From Acanthornis magna (lineage: Eukaryota; Chordata; Aves; Passeriformes; Acanthizidae): 64,000 bases of DNA. Below are positions 1-13,600 of the stretch, piece by piece. The first letter of the stretch is position 1; each line of letters begins with the position of its first letter. The stretch spans positions 12,351,501 to 12,415,500 of the forward strand of contig JAWUZG010000084.1 of assembly GCA_036785705.1 (NCBI GenBank), in the 5' to 3' direction. A model generated the notes under the pieces. The model saw nothing but the letters and a program-made list of their open reading frames with translations. It made no database searches and was not told where the DNA came from. The translations under genes were made by a program, and so were the position numbers.

Positions 1-239
1 GCCACACTGCTAAATCTATAGGAGCCAGCCAAACACAAGCCAGACACAGTTCACCAATGTGACTAATAGGAGTAGTAACAACTGTATTTATGCTTGAAGT
101 TCCTAAAGGCTAACTAAAAAATGGTTACAGCATCTGCTCATAGTGCTAGGCACTGCAAGTACTGAAACATAGCTGGGATCACTCCCCAAGTCTAACAAAA
201 GACAGTAAGCACAACAGAGGAAAGGCTGAAGATGCGTAC
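1..239. other. Intronic sequence, nothing recognised
   Basis: A+T-rich sequence at the left edge without a repeat, RNA gene or coding frame that I recognise. Confidence 0.5.
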
Positions 240-680
240 AGCAAGCATGACGAGGGCTTGCAATCACCTGGAGACTTTGAGGAACAGGAGGCATAGGTGT
301 GTCGTGTGTTTACTTCAAAGAGGACAGCTAACCGCAAAGCTAAGGGCAGGGAGGAGCTTGGATGAGGGTGATGTGAGGAGGATCAAGGAGGAGAAACTGA
401 GCCAAGCTTTGAGCACATCACCAGCGAGGGCAGGGCAGAAGCGCAGGCTGCTCTCGGCGAGGCCTCAGCCTGTGCTGTGCCGCCTCTGCAGCTGCTGGTC
501 CCAGCTGGTGTCTCTGTCTGGCTGCTCCCCCCAGTTGCTTCCTCAGGCCAGAGGCAGGCTGTGACAGGGAAAAGCCCAGCCACGGTCCTGCTGCAACCTA
601 TGGAGCCAGGTCTGGGGACTGCAAGACCCGTGAGAAGACTGGCAACGCAGTTGAGCCTGTGCTTGATTCTGCCTTGAGTC
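240..680. other. GC-rich block in an A+T-rich intron
   Basis: Base composition rises sharply, with several CpGs (CTCGGCGAGGC, GCGCAGG) and open frames of 60-110 codons on both strands. None of the translations resembles BRSK2 or a family I know. It could be an intronic enhancer or CpG block, an alternative first exon, or the remnant of a GC-rich repeat. No splice signals or promoter motifs decide between these. Confidence 0.3.
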
Positions 681-3600
681 CTTCATTTGATTCCAGTCAC
701 TCCATTCCTAAAAGAGATATTGGTACAACTTGAAGGTTTTCAATTATGGAAAATATTATCTGCCTGGAAGGACTGTTCTGTGGATATTTAAAATTAAATA
801 AAACCAAAAAGACTGGTTATTCACAGTTTGCCTAATAGTGAATGAAGAAAGAAAGATGAATAAATGAAGAATGAAGAATAAATAAATTAGAAATACAAGC
901 AAATATATGCACCAATTGCCAAAAAGAATTCTTTACTGTGGTAAATGCAAGTATGAATGACAGTTACAGGAAAAAAAAGAAAAATGTGGCAATGCAGACA
1001 ACTATAACATCTAGGAAAGAAACAGAAACTGCAAAACAGTCTCCAGAGGAAAAGAACGAAGTTCCAATATTCAGCATTCTTAAAAGCAAATGTAAGCAGA
1101 TAAAAATGTTTAAATTATGAGAAGAAATGTCTCCATTCTGTACAAAACATAAGAACCCTCAAAAGACAGAGGGCTGTCTGGATAACCCAAGGCAGTTTGT
1201 CTAACACCTATTTGCTGATTACAATTTGATTGAAAATATGCTCATTGCAGACTACACAAATGCAACTGAACACCAGTATTTGCTAAGACCTTAAGTTAAT
1301 CCCTCTTAAAATAATGCTGTTGAATAACCTCAGAACTTAAAATACCTCCATACAGTAAACTAGATCACTCAGAAATTCAAATACACTTACGCTGCATATT
1401 TCAAAGTTTAGAACACAACTCTTGAAGAGGAAAAATGTATTCTTACTACTATTATACTACTTCACAGTTGCTAATTTGATGCCTCTCACATCAGAAACAC
1501 ACCGGATATTTATAATGTTCCTTTAAATGGGAATTTACAAAAAGAATTCATGGTATATACCCTATAACTCAGTTCAACATCATTATTTCTTTTATTGCAT
1601 AGCTTGATTAAATATATGGAAGATTAAAAAAGAAAGAAAAATAAATCAAGCTTTGTAGTATAAAGGGTGATGCTAAGGAATTTTTTTTTCTAACATAATG
1701 AGATCATACCATTAAGGCTCCACTGCTTGTAACTTACAAGTAATTTTCTTGCTTTATGGGATATTGTCCTTCATTCATACACACACTCCATTATGCATTA
1801 TAGATAACATATATAGGGGACTAAATGGAAGAAATTGCAATAAGCATTTCCACAAGATAATGGAACGGATATATGATACAAGGGAGACTCAGCATGGATG
1901 AAGAAATCCGCTTATCAGGCCCTGCACAGTATTCCAGCTATTTATGTAAAGTTTAAGCATTGTTATCTGAAGAAGGGGGGAAGAAGGGGGGATTCACAGA
2001 GGAACAAGGTTATTCATTTGCTTTAGTAAGCCTGTGTGATAAACCCTTACTCATATTCCCCACACCCATAACTTTCAAAGACCTGATTTCATTGAGACTC
2101 TGGGCTCTCTTTTGAAGTTTTACTAACAGTAAGAATGATGTGGTTGATGCCATTACTCCATAATATTGTAAAGGTGCAGGACAGAGTGGGAACAGCAGTG
2201 GGAAATTTTAAAAGGATATATTTAAACAGAGGCAAAGATACTTTACCACTAAAAAATCCATAATCCTGTTAGAGTTTTATTGTCAGCTATCCACAACTCC
2301 AAATTCAAGTTCTCTTGCTGAGGAATAAAGAAACCTCCTCTCTGGAACAATACATACTATTCAGCTTTTCTTATCATGGGAGAGGTTTCATCCAAACCAT
2401 TTTGGACCTCCACTCCCTCCACTGAATTTAATATCTGGAAAAGGCTTCTGGAACTTAACCTAATCTCACAGGCTTAGCTAAAACAAGAATCACTAAAATT
2501 TAAAGACTGAACCTGCCTCCTGGCAAATTAGGATTCTGGACTGGGACTCTCTTCCACCAGATAGTCATTTCCACTATCATTCCCAGTACTTCAGTCTGTA
2601 AATTTCAAAGAGTTCTTCAGTACTGAAACAATTTATGGGGAAGAAGGGAATCTACAAGTGAAGAACTAAACCCGAAAGGTCTTATCTGTTTCACTTGACC
2701 AGAACAACTTCACCAGCAGGCAGCACAGCATGCAGACGTTCCCACTTCTCACTTTTCTCAGTAATATCTGGTCACAAAACTCCATAGGAAAATTTCAAAG
2801 CAATGGCAAAACATGGCAGAATAGTTAGTAACTAAACTTAACAGGGCTTCACAACTTACAGAAAAGAGCATTTCTTAAACACTGACCGCCAGCATCTCAA
2901 CTTTTAATACCTGGTTTATGACCTTCACAGGCACTCTGACACACAAACCAAAGAGCATGTGACCTTATTACATCATCCAGTGTCCAAAACATGGGATCAT
3001 CTTCTTCTTAGAACTTGTGTTCACTGAAGAGTTTTGCCACTGATATCAACAGCCCTCCTTTACAACTCTCTTGAATCAGCAGTTGCTCTCTATGGTCCTT
3101 TTTATAAATGTTGTCAAGTACATACAAGTTTAAGAAAATTATTTTGTCAACAATGTCTCCCCTCTTCTCCTTACTCAGGTTTTCAATGGCAATGAATTAA
3201 CACAGTGCACCCCAATAATAAAAAAAGCTAATTCAAAATATAGGCATTGTCAACAATAGACACACATCAATTACTAACTACTGAACTTTCCAAAAACCCT
3301 GCCACTTTAAAATCATCTGCTAGGTGAAGAATTCAAAAGGAAAACAAAAGTTATAGCATATGGTGCAGCAAATGATCCAGAATATATAGCTCCTTCATTT
3401 AAAAAAACGAAACAAAAAACCAAACAAAAATCCCCAACAAAATAAATCAACCCTTCCATTTCTCAATCATTGGTGCGCTATGTGGTGGCATTGGGGACCC
3501 TCAGGTAGGCTAGACTGGATTCACATACAGAGTCATAGCCATGAATAACACCCAAAACCAACAAAAACACTCAGAAGATTATTCCAGCTTCAAATTACAT

Positions 3601-5390
3601 ATATCTCCATTATAAACACCAACACAAACAGAGGGAAAGAAGGAAGCACAGATGAAAAAATAGAGATACCTCTATAAGCCAAGGTTAAGAAGGTATACAT
3701 GGAACAAATGAAAACCCTTGAAAAATGTCATGATAATAACATACACTGGTACATAATCCTTCTGGGATAAGGAGATACTGTATTTAATGAAAAGAAGTCT
3801 TTTAAAAGCAAAGAAATTGCCTTAATACTGCATGTTCCATGGTTTTGAGTGTCCCTATATCATAGTGTCTTACTTTCAGGGTCAGAAATCCTAAAGAGAG
3901 GTAGTTAAACAAAAGACATAGAGAGCAATTGATAAGACCTTTTTCACTTTCTTACATCCATGCAAGACTTCCTTCTGGGAAAGCCACATCCCTACTGATG
4001 GCAACAAAACAGCAGTTAAAAGTAGGTTAGGTGAACCCCAAGGGATTATAATTTGTAATTGTTTAAAAAAATAAATAAATTCAATCTTAAATACAAGTGC
4101 AATTAAAATTCCAAACAATGCTAACCAAAACATTCAAAACCAGCTGCAGATACTTACTTTTCTTAACTGTAATTTTTATCCCTGGAATTTGGGTCCCAAC
4201 TTACATGTTGCCCACGGACACAATGTTCAAAAGCATTTCAACCCTCTACACAGTGCCTCCTTGCAAAATCTTCACCTTACAGAAGATTCTGGTTTTCAAG
4301 TGGTTTTGTCACCAATCCAAAAAAAATTTGTGTATATCCCAAAGCAGCACTGGAGCTTTATTTTACATAGTCAGAGTACTTGGAGATAATGGCCTGTAAA
4401 TATCAAGCCTAGAGGAAGGTCACAGTCTTGCATACACACGGCTCCATCAATTTACAAACTGAAGACAACTCTACTTTTTACCCCCACAAAATGCAGTACA
4501 AAGCTATTTGTATTTTTTCTCAGAGCAAGGTGATCAAAATATGGGACTGGCGGAGACAAGAATGATCAATTAGCAAGACTAGACAGATGCATCCAGGCTT
4601 CCCTAAGTGACTGCACTTCCAAGCTGAGAGGAAATGAATCTGCACTGAGTTGGGTGGTGGGAGGTGAACCAACAGTTCCAACATGGAGCACAACAGCCAA
4701 CAGCAGAGCCTAAAACCCAAAAGGCAACTCAGTTCGTGCCAGAAGAATGGTATAAACAGCCTCAGATCTTCCTGTTGTGACATGAAAGAGCACTTAATAA
4801 ACAAAAACATCAAAAGCAAAGAGATGCAGATTGGGCATCTCCCTGCCAACACTTAATATAACTAACAGCAAGTATTGTTATAATTACATATCATTCCAAC
4901 ATTTCAGAAGCAAGCAGGACTGCAGAAAATAGAGACTACACAGAGTAACCCAACGAACACATGGATCTTTTTACCTCTTAGCTTAGGATGAGAGATTCGG
5001 GGGGCAAACTAATTGTTTGCCCTGACTTGAATGCAGTTCACCGAACAAGTTTGCAGTTTGTGAGCCCTGATAACCATGCTGAATGTCCTGTTGATATATA
5101 AATTTATAAACAGAAGGCTTCCCAAAAGAGCCAACAAGAATGCCACTCAGCCTGAAGATGACTATCAGAAGCTCTTCTATTTTTTGTAATAGCTCCAGCA
5201 CAAATTACCATGTTGGCCTTCTCAGAAAAAATCCACAAATTCAACAGATATACAACCATCCATAGCATTGACTGGATATGTAGTAACAAAGCAGAGATTA
5301 CCTGCACACAAAGACTTACCCCTACAACTCTATCCTTCCTCTCCACTACAAGGTAAAGTGAAACAGCTCCATTCACACCATTATCCCAGA
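681..5390. other. Intronic sequence, no gene seen
   Basis: Uniform A+T-rich sequence with short stop-free frames only. It includes an A/C-rich low-complexity tract at about 3,400-3,445. No LINE, LTR, tRNA-like or coding signature is recognised. Confidence 0.5.
3400..3445. repeat. A/C-rich low-complexity tract
   Basis: Runs of A broken by C (AAAAAAACGAAACAAAAAAC and onwards) form an almost G- and T-free strand. Similar tracts recur at 39,290-39,370 and 60,868-60,910, and on the other strand at 16,570-16,770. Confidence 0.6.
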
Positions 5391-5686
5391 AGAATCATAG
5401 AATGGCTTGGGTTGGAAGGGACCTCAGAGATCATCCAGTTCCAACCCCTTTGCCATAGGCAGGGACACCTTTCACTAGATCAGGTTGCTCAGAGTCCCAT
5501 CCAACCTGGCCTTGAACACTGCCAGGCATGGGGCACCTACAATTTCTCTGGGCACCTGTTCCACTGCCTCACCATCCTCACAGTAAAGAATTTCTTCCCA
5601 ACATCTAATCTAAACCTGTCCCTTTCAGTTTGAAGCCATTCCCCCTCGTCCTGTCACTATATGCGCTTGTAAATAGTTTCTCTCCA
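5391..5686 (-). mobile_element. CR1 LINE, 3'-end fragment, minus orientation
   Basis: The plus strand starts AGAATCATAGAATGGCTTGG and continues TTGGAAGGGACCTCAGAGAT, the reverse complement of the avian CR1 3' end. Recognisable CR1 phrases follow in order (CCAACCTGGCCTTGAACACT at 5,501-5,520, the region of bases read as transmitted GCAGGGACACC before it, and the CCCTCGTCCTGTCACTA segment near 5,645). It is a 5'-truncated, dead copy of about 300 bases with no reverse transcriptase. The frame at 5,268-5,633 is a by-product of this repeat. Confidence 0.93.
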
Positions 5687-6919
5687 ATTATTACCATCAT
5701 TGATTATCACTCATTATTACCACCAATAATAGGAAAGCAAAGTGAAGAAAGACCTGATCAATGGTACAGGGGAAAAAATTACTACAAACAGACTGAGTAT
5801 TTCTGATGCTATGCCAGAACCATGAACAGATCAACTTCGATCACAACAAAAAGAAATCCTGTCCTAAGATTTGCATCCATCAGGAAACTGCTCCCTTGTC
5901 AAACAGCCTTCACACAGTGCTGCAGAACAGCACTACAAAGGATGATCTCATTTCTCAAGCAAGATCACTCCTACTTGACTTAGCCTCCGAAGCTACCAAA
6001 AAGAGCAAATCCAGGATCAAAATTTTTGCTTCTGCACTAGTTGGCCTGTAATTAATCACATCTCAGTATCTGTACCAACTTCTTGTATTAAGTTCTGTTC
6101 ACTTTAATTCTGCCTTTTTTGCAAATATTTCCATCATTTTCTCTCTCAATCTTTGTTTCCCTCTTAAATACGGTAAAAAGCAAACCAAAACACTATAAAT
6201 ACAGCATTAATAATATAAAAAACTTTGCTAAAAGCCCTCTATACTTTATAATAGAAAGTATTTACCAGGCCTTTCAAAGACTGAATAATGCAGGGTGTTA
6301 AGCCATCTGTGAAACATGTGAAAATTTAAAATTGATTCACTAGCATAGCAAGACAACAAGACAACATCAGATTTTCAAGCTTTTGTGTCTTTACATATTC
6401 TGAAATTTCATACATAAATAATTTCTTTGTTTTCCCTTCACCAGGCACTGAAAGATTAGATATGATGTATTTTTTTTCAAGGCATGTCGCCTTACTTATT
6501 ACTTACTACCTCATTAACTTAGGAAAAAAATTAATAAAATAGGAAAAACTCCTACTATACATGACCAAATTAAAAATAAAACTTGTCCATGTTTATTGAG
6601 GGACAAAGTATTGGGGGGCAGGGGGAGGAGGATGAAACACAAAACCCCCAAACTACTTCAAGATGTTACTTACAAAAACTAGGAATGCAGCAAAGAAAAC
6701 CATTAGAACAATCCCCAAAAAACAGCACCAACTGCAGTGTGTGCCTCCTCACATTACCCAGTAATATTCTCAGTTCAAAATATCTTCAGGCAAGTGAGGT
6801 ATAGAACCTCACAGCATCCTTAATTACATGTTATTTACTCCCTAAAGCTTCCACATCAGCCACCATCAACCCACAAATACAATTCAAAAAAACTCAATTA
6901 TTTCAAGCTTCCCACCATT
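5687..6919. other. Intronic sequence, nothing recognised
   Basis: A+T-rich spacer between the CR1 fragment and the LTR. Short frames at 5,806-6,051 and 6,583-6,804 have no family resemblance and show no splice or start context. Confidence 0.5.
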
Positions 6920-7489
6920 GGCCAAGGCTGATCCCATCAGTAACAGTGGGAGTTGCTCTCTGATAATAACTCTTGATCTATGTTGGAGCAGTTCATGAAG
7001 AACTGCAGCCCATAGGAAGCACTCAAGTTGGAGAAGCTGTGGAGGACTGTTGGTTGTGGGAGGGACTCCATGATGGAGCAGAGGGAGAGTATGAGGAGTG
7101 CTCCCACTGAAGAAGGAGGAGCTACAGAATTAACGTGTGATGAACTGATCACAACCCCTATTCCTTGTCCTTCTGAGCTACTGGAGGGGAGCAGGTAGAG
7201 AATTCAAGAATCAAACCCAGGGAGAAGGCAAGGGTGGGGGAAAGGTGCTTTTAAGATTTGTTTTTATTTTCCACTTACCCCATTCAGATTTGATTGGCAA
7301 TAAATCCAATCAATTTTCCCCAAGTCAAGTCTATTTTGCCCATGACAGTAATGAGTGAGTGATCTCTCCCTGTCCATATCTCGATCCACGAGCCTTTAAC
7401 TACATTTTCTCTCCACTGACCAGCCAAGGAAAGGGAGAGAGAGCGGCTTTGGTGGGCACCTGGCATTCAGCCAGAATCAACGCATCACA
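6920..7489 (+). mobile_element. Avian endogenous-retrovirus LTR (solo, plus orientation)
   Basis: The segment follows an LTR type I recognise from songbird genomes: a GAAGAACTGCAGCCCATAGG portion, a purine-rich middle, then an AATAAA poly(A) signal at 7,299-7,304. Next come TTTTGCCCATGACAGTAATG, GTGAGTGATCTCTCCCTGTC and GGGCACCTGGCATTCAGCCA. The right end is the terminal ATCACA at 7,489. No gag/pol/env sequence flanks it, so it is a solo LTR. The 5' boundary is approximate and I did not find target-site duplications. The short frames at 6,937-7,152 and 7,284-7,466 lie inside it. Confidence 0.8.
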
Positions 7490-7550
7490 TAACACATTTG
7501 AAAACTGGGTAATATTCAAATCTGATCTACTACCTTATTTTAGAGAAAAA

Positions 7551-7607
7551 CAGCATGTTATAACAGTAGCAGCACGTTATAACAGTTACAGCATGTTACT
7601 GACCTGC
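7551..7607. repeat. 19-bp tandem repeat, about 2.6 copies
   Basis: CAGCATGTTATAACAGTAG is followed directly by CAGCACGTTATAACAGTTA and then by a partial third unit, CAGCATGTTACTG. The period is 19 bases, with few differences between the first two units. Confidence 0.75.
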
Positions 7608-10600
7608 TTGCCAGTAACACTACAGTACTATTCCTTTCTTAAGGAGAAAGAAAAAAGCCACATTTAGTTAAATGGATACTTCATGTAGATACTAACAGAC
7701 AGATTAGATAATGTACCTTTAATAGATTACAGTTAGGGTGGTGAAATATACCACAAAGGGATAAAGAATTTTTAGGAGGATTAAAATATTCCCAAAATTA
7801 CATACAGCAAGAGTTATCTGAAATAATACAGCAGATTATTTTTGCCTAAATACCATAAATACTTCCCTGCTATTTGGATAAACAGCTCAAGGGGTACTTT
7901 TCAAAACAATGATTTTTATAGTCTGTATTTGTTTTGAATATTTAGAATTTAAAAATAGGGATATTTTAAAGAGAGTGAAATACAACTTCTGTGGTTAATC
8001 TCAAGCATTGTTTCAGGGATTGCTTTTAAAGAACTCAGTATTTACTGGGAATCATTTAATAAATACCAGTAAATCTCATTTCTCCTGGTTAGACATTAAA
8101 ATTCCTATGGCATACATTACAGACCTCAGAGTCTCAATGGCTTTCCACAGTCACCTGTTACTGCTGTAGGCAAGCTTTTACACCTAGGGCTGCAACTTCT
8201 AAATCCTTCTCCAGAAAAATCAAAGGTTTTCCTCCATTTGTTAAGAATTTTAAAGAAATACATCTATATATAAATAGACCATCAAAATAATCCTCCTGCA
8301 ATCTCCTAAACACGACAGTGCAGATTATATTACACTTCCCATTCCCACCCTTTAGGGAATTATTCCAGTAAAAAAGGTATGTTACAGAGAATATCTAACT
8401 CCTCTACATTTATTTTTGATGACAAGATTTCACTAAAGAGAAATAAAAACCTGGACAAAAGAGAAAAACACAGCCAAATCCTCCAGAACAGTATTTGGTC
8501 ACAGAAAAGTCAGCTTTATTTGTGTGAAATGCAATTACCAGAAACTCACATGAAACCAGTTGTACTGGATAAATGCATCAGTTTTCAATTTAGTCACTGA
8601 AGTCTGTGTGACCGACAGAAATCTTTCTTAGCATATGAATAGGAAGCCACAACGAGGACTCCAGTACTCACGACTGCACAGATCAAACAGGACATGGATT
8701 CAGGCAGTGGAGGCTTTATTCCTACAGTTACTCTGTGTGATGGGGGTCAGATAGAGCTAGACATACATTTGCAGGTGATCTGGTGCAACAGGAATAGACC
8801 ACCAGACTGAAGTAGTTAATGTCAAGCCCCTGATGTCTACACCATACAGACAATTAGGTTTGTAGGTTTTTTATTTCACTGTAGGTTAGTCAGTACTCAA
8901 AACCAACATCACCAATACATAAATGGTTTACAGCTCTCTGCAGGATCAGCCACTGGTTCTGACCCTCTAAGACCCTATTAAGAGTTGCAAAATGATCTTA
9001 AGTAATACCTCATTTATGCCTGAGTATCTTTACATTACTGAAGGAAAAGTGCTAATCATTCCTGCAGTCACATGCGCATGGTTACATTTAATATTGTTCT
9101 ATCTTCTAGTCATGGTTAGGTGGTGGGTAGGAGCAAATGTGAACATTTGCAGTAAGATCATAACTTTTTAAACATGTACACCCTCAAGAAAAATCAATAT
9201 GTACATGTTCAGACCATTTACATACAAGAATTGCATCAAAAGGTTGGTTGGCTTTCTACTTCAGAGAAAACCTTCAGTATGAAAAAGTTTTTGCATCCTC
9301 TGCATATACATAGATCCAAACAAATCGCTCCCAAACAAAATCTCCATGCCAGGCAAAGTTTACAGTTCCAGAGGCTGATCTTATAACTGTGGGCTTTCAA
9401 CAAACTAACAAGAGTGATGCCCAATTTCACAGAGCACTCACGGGGAAATCTGAGAAGTTTCAGAGGTTTATTCTGGAAACGAGGAGCAAAGGGATGGAGG
9501 TTTGGTGGGCTTCTCATACACATAGTGCTGATTTTTTTTCTGCAGTTGTCTTAAGATGCAGCTGAAGGGAGTACAGAGTAAAATAACTTCGTGGTTGCAG
9601 AAAGCATGTAGCACCTAGGTGACTTCTTTGGGAATAGTACAATTGTCATACTAAATTGAGCCAGTGGTCCAGTCTGACAACCATCAGTCTATCAATCAGA
9701 ACAAGGAGCTAGAAACACGTATTTATTGTACTGTTCTCAATCCTCCTGTATTTGACTTTGTCCTGTCTCTCACTATTTCTGCATTTGAGCACATTCCACC
9801 TCTTCTGTACATGCTAGCAACATAAATCTCTTGGAGACTTCCAGGATTCAACAGATGAAAGTGGTATATGGGTATTTCATTAAAGAAGACAGCTATAGTT
9901 TGTTATCAAAGTAGAGAGCTTTTGTAAAACTTGCTCAGAATTGTTACACTGGAATTGTATAATCTCCTCTATGAATCTGTACATGGCCACATGCACAGCT
10001 GAAAAAATTTTAGTATTTTATTCTGGATTGCGGCAACTGCATTTTGCCAGAGAATAGATATAGGCTGCTCTGTAAACCTTACCCTGTAACAGAGCAACAG
10101 AGATCCTGTCTGTTAATTATTGGGGGCAGGGTAAAGATCCTGTAAACACACTGAAGCACTGGAACACATCTCTGTAGCCTGTGTGGTGGGGAGAGACAAC
10201 ATTGCTTCTCATCAACAAGAATGTAAGTAAAATTCACTCTCCTCAAACACAGCAGAAACTCCTGAAGGACAAGAAGGTTCTAACAAATGAGGGCATTTCT
10301 TGGATGAAAAGCAAGCTTTCAGCTTGAAGGCAATTCCCCACCCCATCATCATAAATGTGACAGAAGTTGCTTTGCCTGATTCCAGTGCAAACTTCCACCC
10401 CTGTGATCACAAACATCCCTTGGACATACTGCACTACGTTGTCAGTATTCCATACTAAGGGAAGTGGTAAGTGGTTTGGTATGGCTTTTTCATCTTGTTC
10501 AGCATTTCTTCTTTGGGTCTTGTTAGTTTTTTTTGAAGATGAACGAGCCCAACCACCACAGGGAGCATTTGCAGTGAAGATGCCAGGAAATAGATTTCAT

Positions 10601-13600
10601 ATTCCATATATTTCCTGCCAAAGTATATTTGCATACTATGCCTTCCACAGCTGACTTGGAACTGCAAAGATCTGTTTTCTTTGGCCCTTCAAAGTTTGAT
10701 TTCTACCTCCCATATGAAAGCTCAACAGGAAGCCAAGCTCCTTGCTGCAGTTCTTGTAGACACTGGCAAACCTGCGCACCAAAACCCATCATCAGTGGGA
10801 CACTCCTACAAGCCACCAGGTACAACAGTAAAAACAGATATCTAGAAGATATCAATGGATAATTTCTTTTTCCTAATTAATGTAGGGAACTACAGTGGGG
10901 GGGTTTTTAAATAATTTTTTTTCTGCAGCCAGCCAAGAACAGAAATTGCAGTCACTGAGCCTTGAATGATAAGTCAGAAATACTTAAGTGGGGAGACAAT
11001 TTTTGCAAACTCATCATGCTCATCTACAAGTAGACAAGCTACCCCTATAGTTCCTTCAGAGTGTCCAGAGGATAACTACATGTTTGAACACAGCAAGTGT
11101 CACAGCCAAGAACAACTGCTGACCTTCCCTCATCAAAAACCATGAATTACATTTGGATGCTGTCCAACAGGCATAACTCCCAACCTTCAGTAAGCAGAAA
11201 GAAGCTTGTATACACCATTTCTTACTGTGCTACAAATAGTGGGCATTCCTAAATAATCCCAGCATCCTCTTAAGGACAGCATTCTTCTTAGATTCAACAC
11301 AATGCAATCAGATAAACTACTCAGTTACTACCTTGCAAAACTCTGCTTGAATGTTTGCTGAGACGAATCAGATGTTATACTGGACCACATTGAACTGTCT
11401 ACCTGTTGTTGGTGTAGTTACATGGGCAGCACAACTAAATAAACCTGTTCCCCCACAGGTATTCAGTTCATACCAGATTCTTTGGATTCTGAAAGGGGCA
11501 AGCTAACATCAGACTTTTCTGTAGTTCAGTCACGTGAAGCATCTCTCTTATATAGATTCTCTGGTACCTAGAAAAAGCTGAGCTTCCACTATAGCATTTT
11601 CCTTAGATGTGGAAACTGGAGCACTAACCTGGTTTCTTTCCTCTGACCAAGAGTCTGTTTCCAACAAGCTTTAAGAAATTCAGTATTTTTGACACTAGTA
11701 CCTCTCTGTCCTTCGTACAAGTAGCCAACATGTTTATATCTTAGAGGCACACAGAAAGCTGAATTTCTTATATTGAATCACAGGAAATTATTTCAGAGAT
11801 GTCACAGACATTCTGAACCAGGTATTGATCCTGGACCAAGTGCTACAACTACACCAGGTGACAAATAGATTGCAAATGACAGGAACAAGATGGCAGGAAG
11901 GGAAATTTAGCAACCCACAAAATTTTACTAGGAAAAAGCAGCTGAAGTGCAATTTATACTAGGTAGCAATACAGGTTTCCCAGGTGTCAATATCATTACA
12001 AGTTTTTGCTTATATGCCACTAGGAGTCAACAAATAAATTTTTATTAGAGGCACAATCACCTTGTTTCAGCAGCCCAAGAGATTAATTTGATCCCACACT
12101 GTAACACAGCTCATGCTAAGGTGACAGCAATAATATGCAGCTGTTCCATTCAATGGCAAGTAACACCCATGCCCTTACAGTAAGGTGCAAATCTTCAGCA
12201 CTGACATGCCAAAATGTTACATTGACAGATAGAGTCTCTCAAATGTCAGTGCATAGAGTAAACAACATAAATTGAATGCTGTGCTAGCAATGGAGTGGTA
12301 CGAAATGGGCTGTGTAATTAAGCAGAGCACAAGTGCACTAACATTGAAAGTATTCCTGGACTGTTCCTTTCCAATACCGACTTATTCCATTTGTTAATGA
12401 CAATGCAAAGTAATTCTCCTGCTCAGTAAAGACATGAAGCTGGCTAACAGCCCTGATTTTCAAAATATCTAAGAAAGCAGTGGCTCTGTAAAACACAGGC
12501 TGGCCCCATTTGACACCCAATGGCTAGGCAGCTATTAAGGGCCAATTCATGTTCTCCACACCCTGCCAAATGTTGAAGTATCATCCTATTGGCCCCTGTT
12601 TCTCCAGATACCTATAGACTTAAAAATAGATGGGGGGTTGGGTGTTTCATGTTCTTGGTTTTTTCACTGATCTCCATACACCCTGCCAGGAGCTGAAATA
12701 AAAACTCTTATGGTCGTGCTCTACATCTCAAAGCTGTTCTGGGAACTCTGGACTAACATCTGCACTAACTGCCATAAAAATGACTTGCAGAATTCTGCCC
12801 TCCATTTCTCTGGCTCTCAGTAACCTTACATCTTCAATAATAGAGGAAAGAAGCTTTTTACACATAGAGAAATCTTCTGAATAACCTAAAATTGAAGAAA
12901 ACCTGCATTCTTCTGGCAAAGGCAGCAGTGCACTGCTCAGTCAAAGGTGCACCTTGCATCATGACTAGCGCAAGGCGCAACCCAAAAGCCAGAAAGGATT
13001 CATTTTCCTCCATCCACATTATTATTTGTGTTATGATACTATAAAAGCTTCAGTCAAGATCAAGTTTTCTTTCCTCTAGTCACTAAGAAAACAGAAAAGG
13101 AACAGAAAGGAAGCTTCATTTACTTTTGTTTTACAGAGTGGAAGCTAAGACACAGAGAATAATGGACAAGCCCAGCCAAACAGCTTGTAGAAGAGACAAA
13201 AACCTGACTGCAGATCTCCTGAAAGAATCTAAAAAAAAGGCTGTCTTTCCCACCTCATTTTGCAGTGGGTAGGAGAAAGAATTTTGAAAAAGCAAGAACC
13301 ACTTTTGTCAGATAGGCCACAAATACCACTTGCACACTAGAAAGAAATTATTTCTTTGGTTGCCACTGATATTGCATTCAGGTAGAAAGTTAAAAGACTT
13401 CTTTTGTTTTGTATGGTTACTTTTAGTTTATTGGGCCGTTCTTGGGAGAAAAAGTAAGGAGAACAAAAATCCCTATCAGTCCAGAAAATGGAGGATTCAG
13501 TCCTTTGTGAATGGGGATTGAAAACAGAGACTTTTTTCCTGTCCCAATCTATCTCTGCTTCTGCAAAGCTGAGCAACTGCAGTTCAGACAGAACTATAAT

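Noticed and set aside
5268..5633. 121-codon plus-strand frame
   Set aside because: It lies mostly inside the CR1 fragment and is the translation of a non-coding repeat.
7284..7466. Short minus-strand frame
   Set aside because: It lies inside the solo LTR and is antisense to it.
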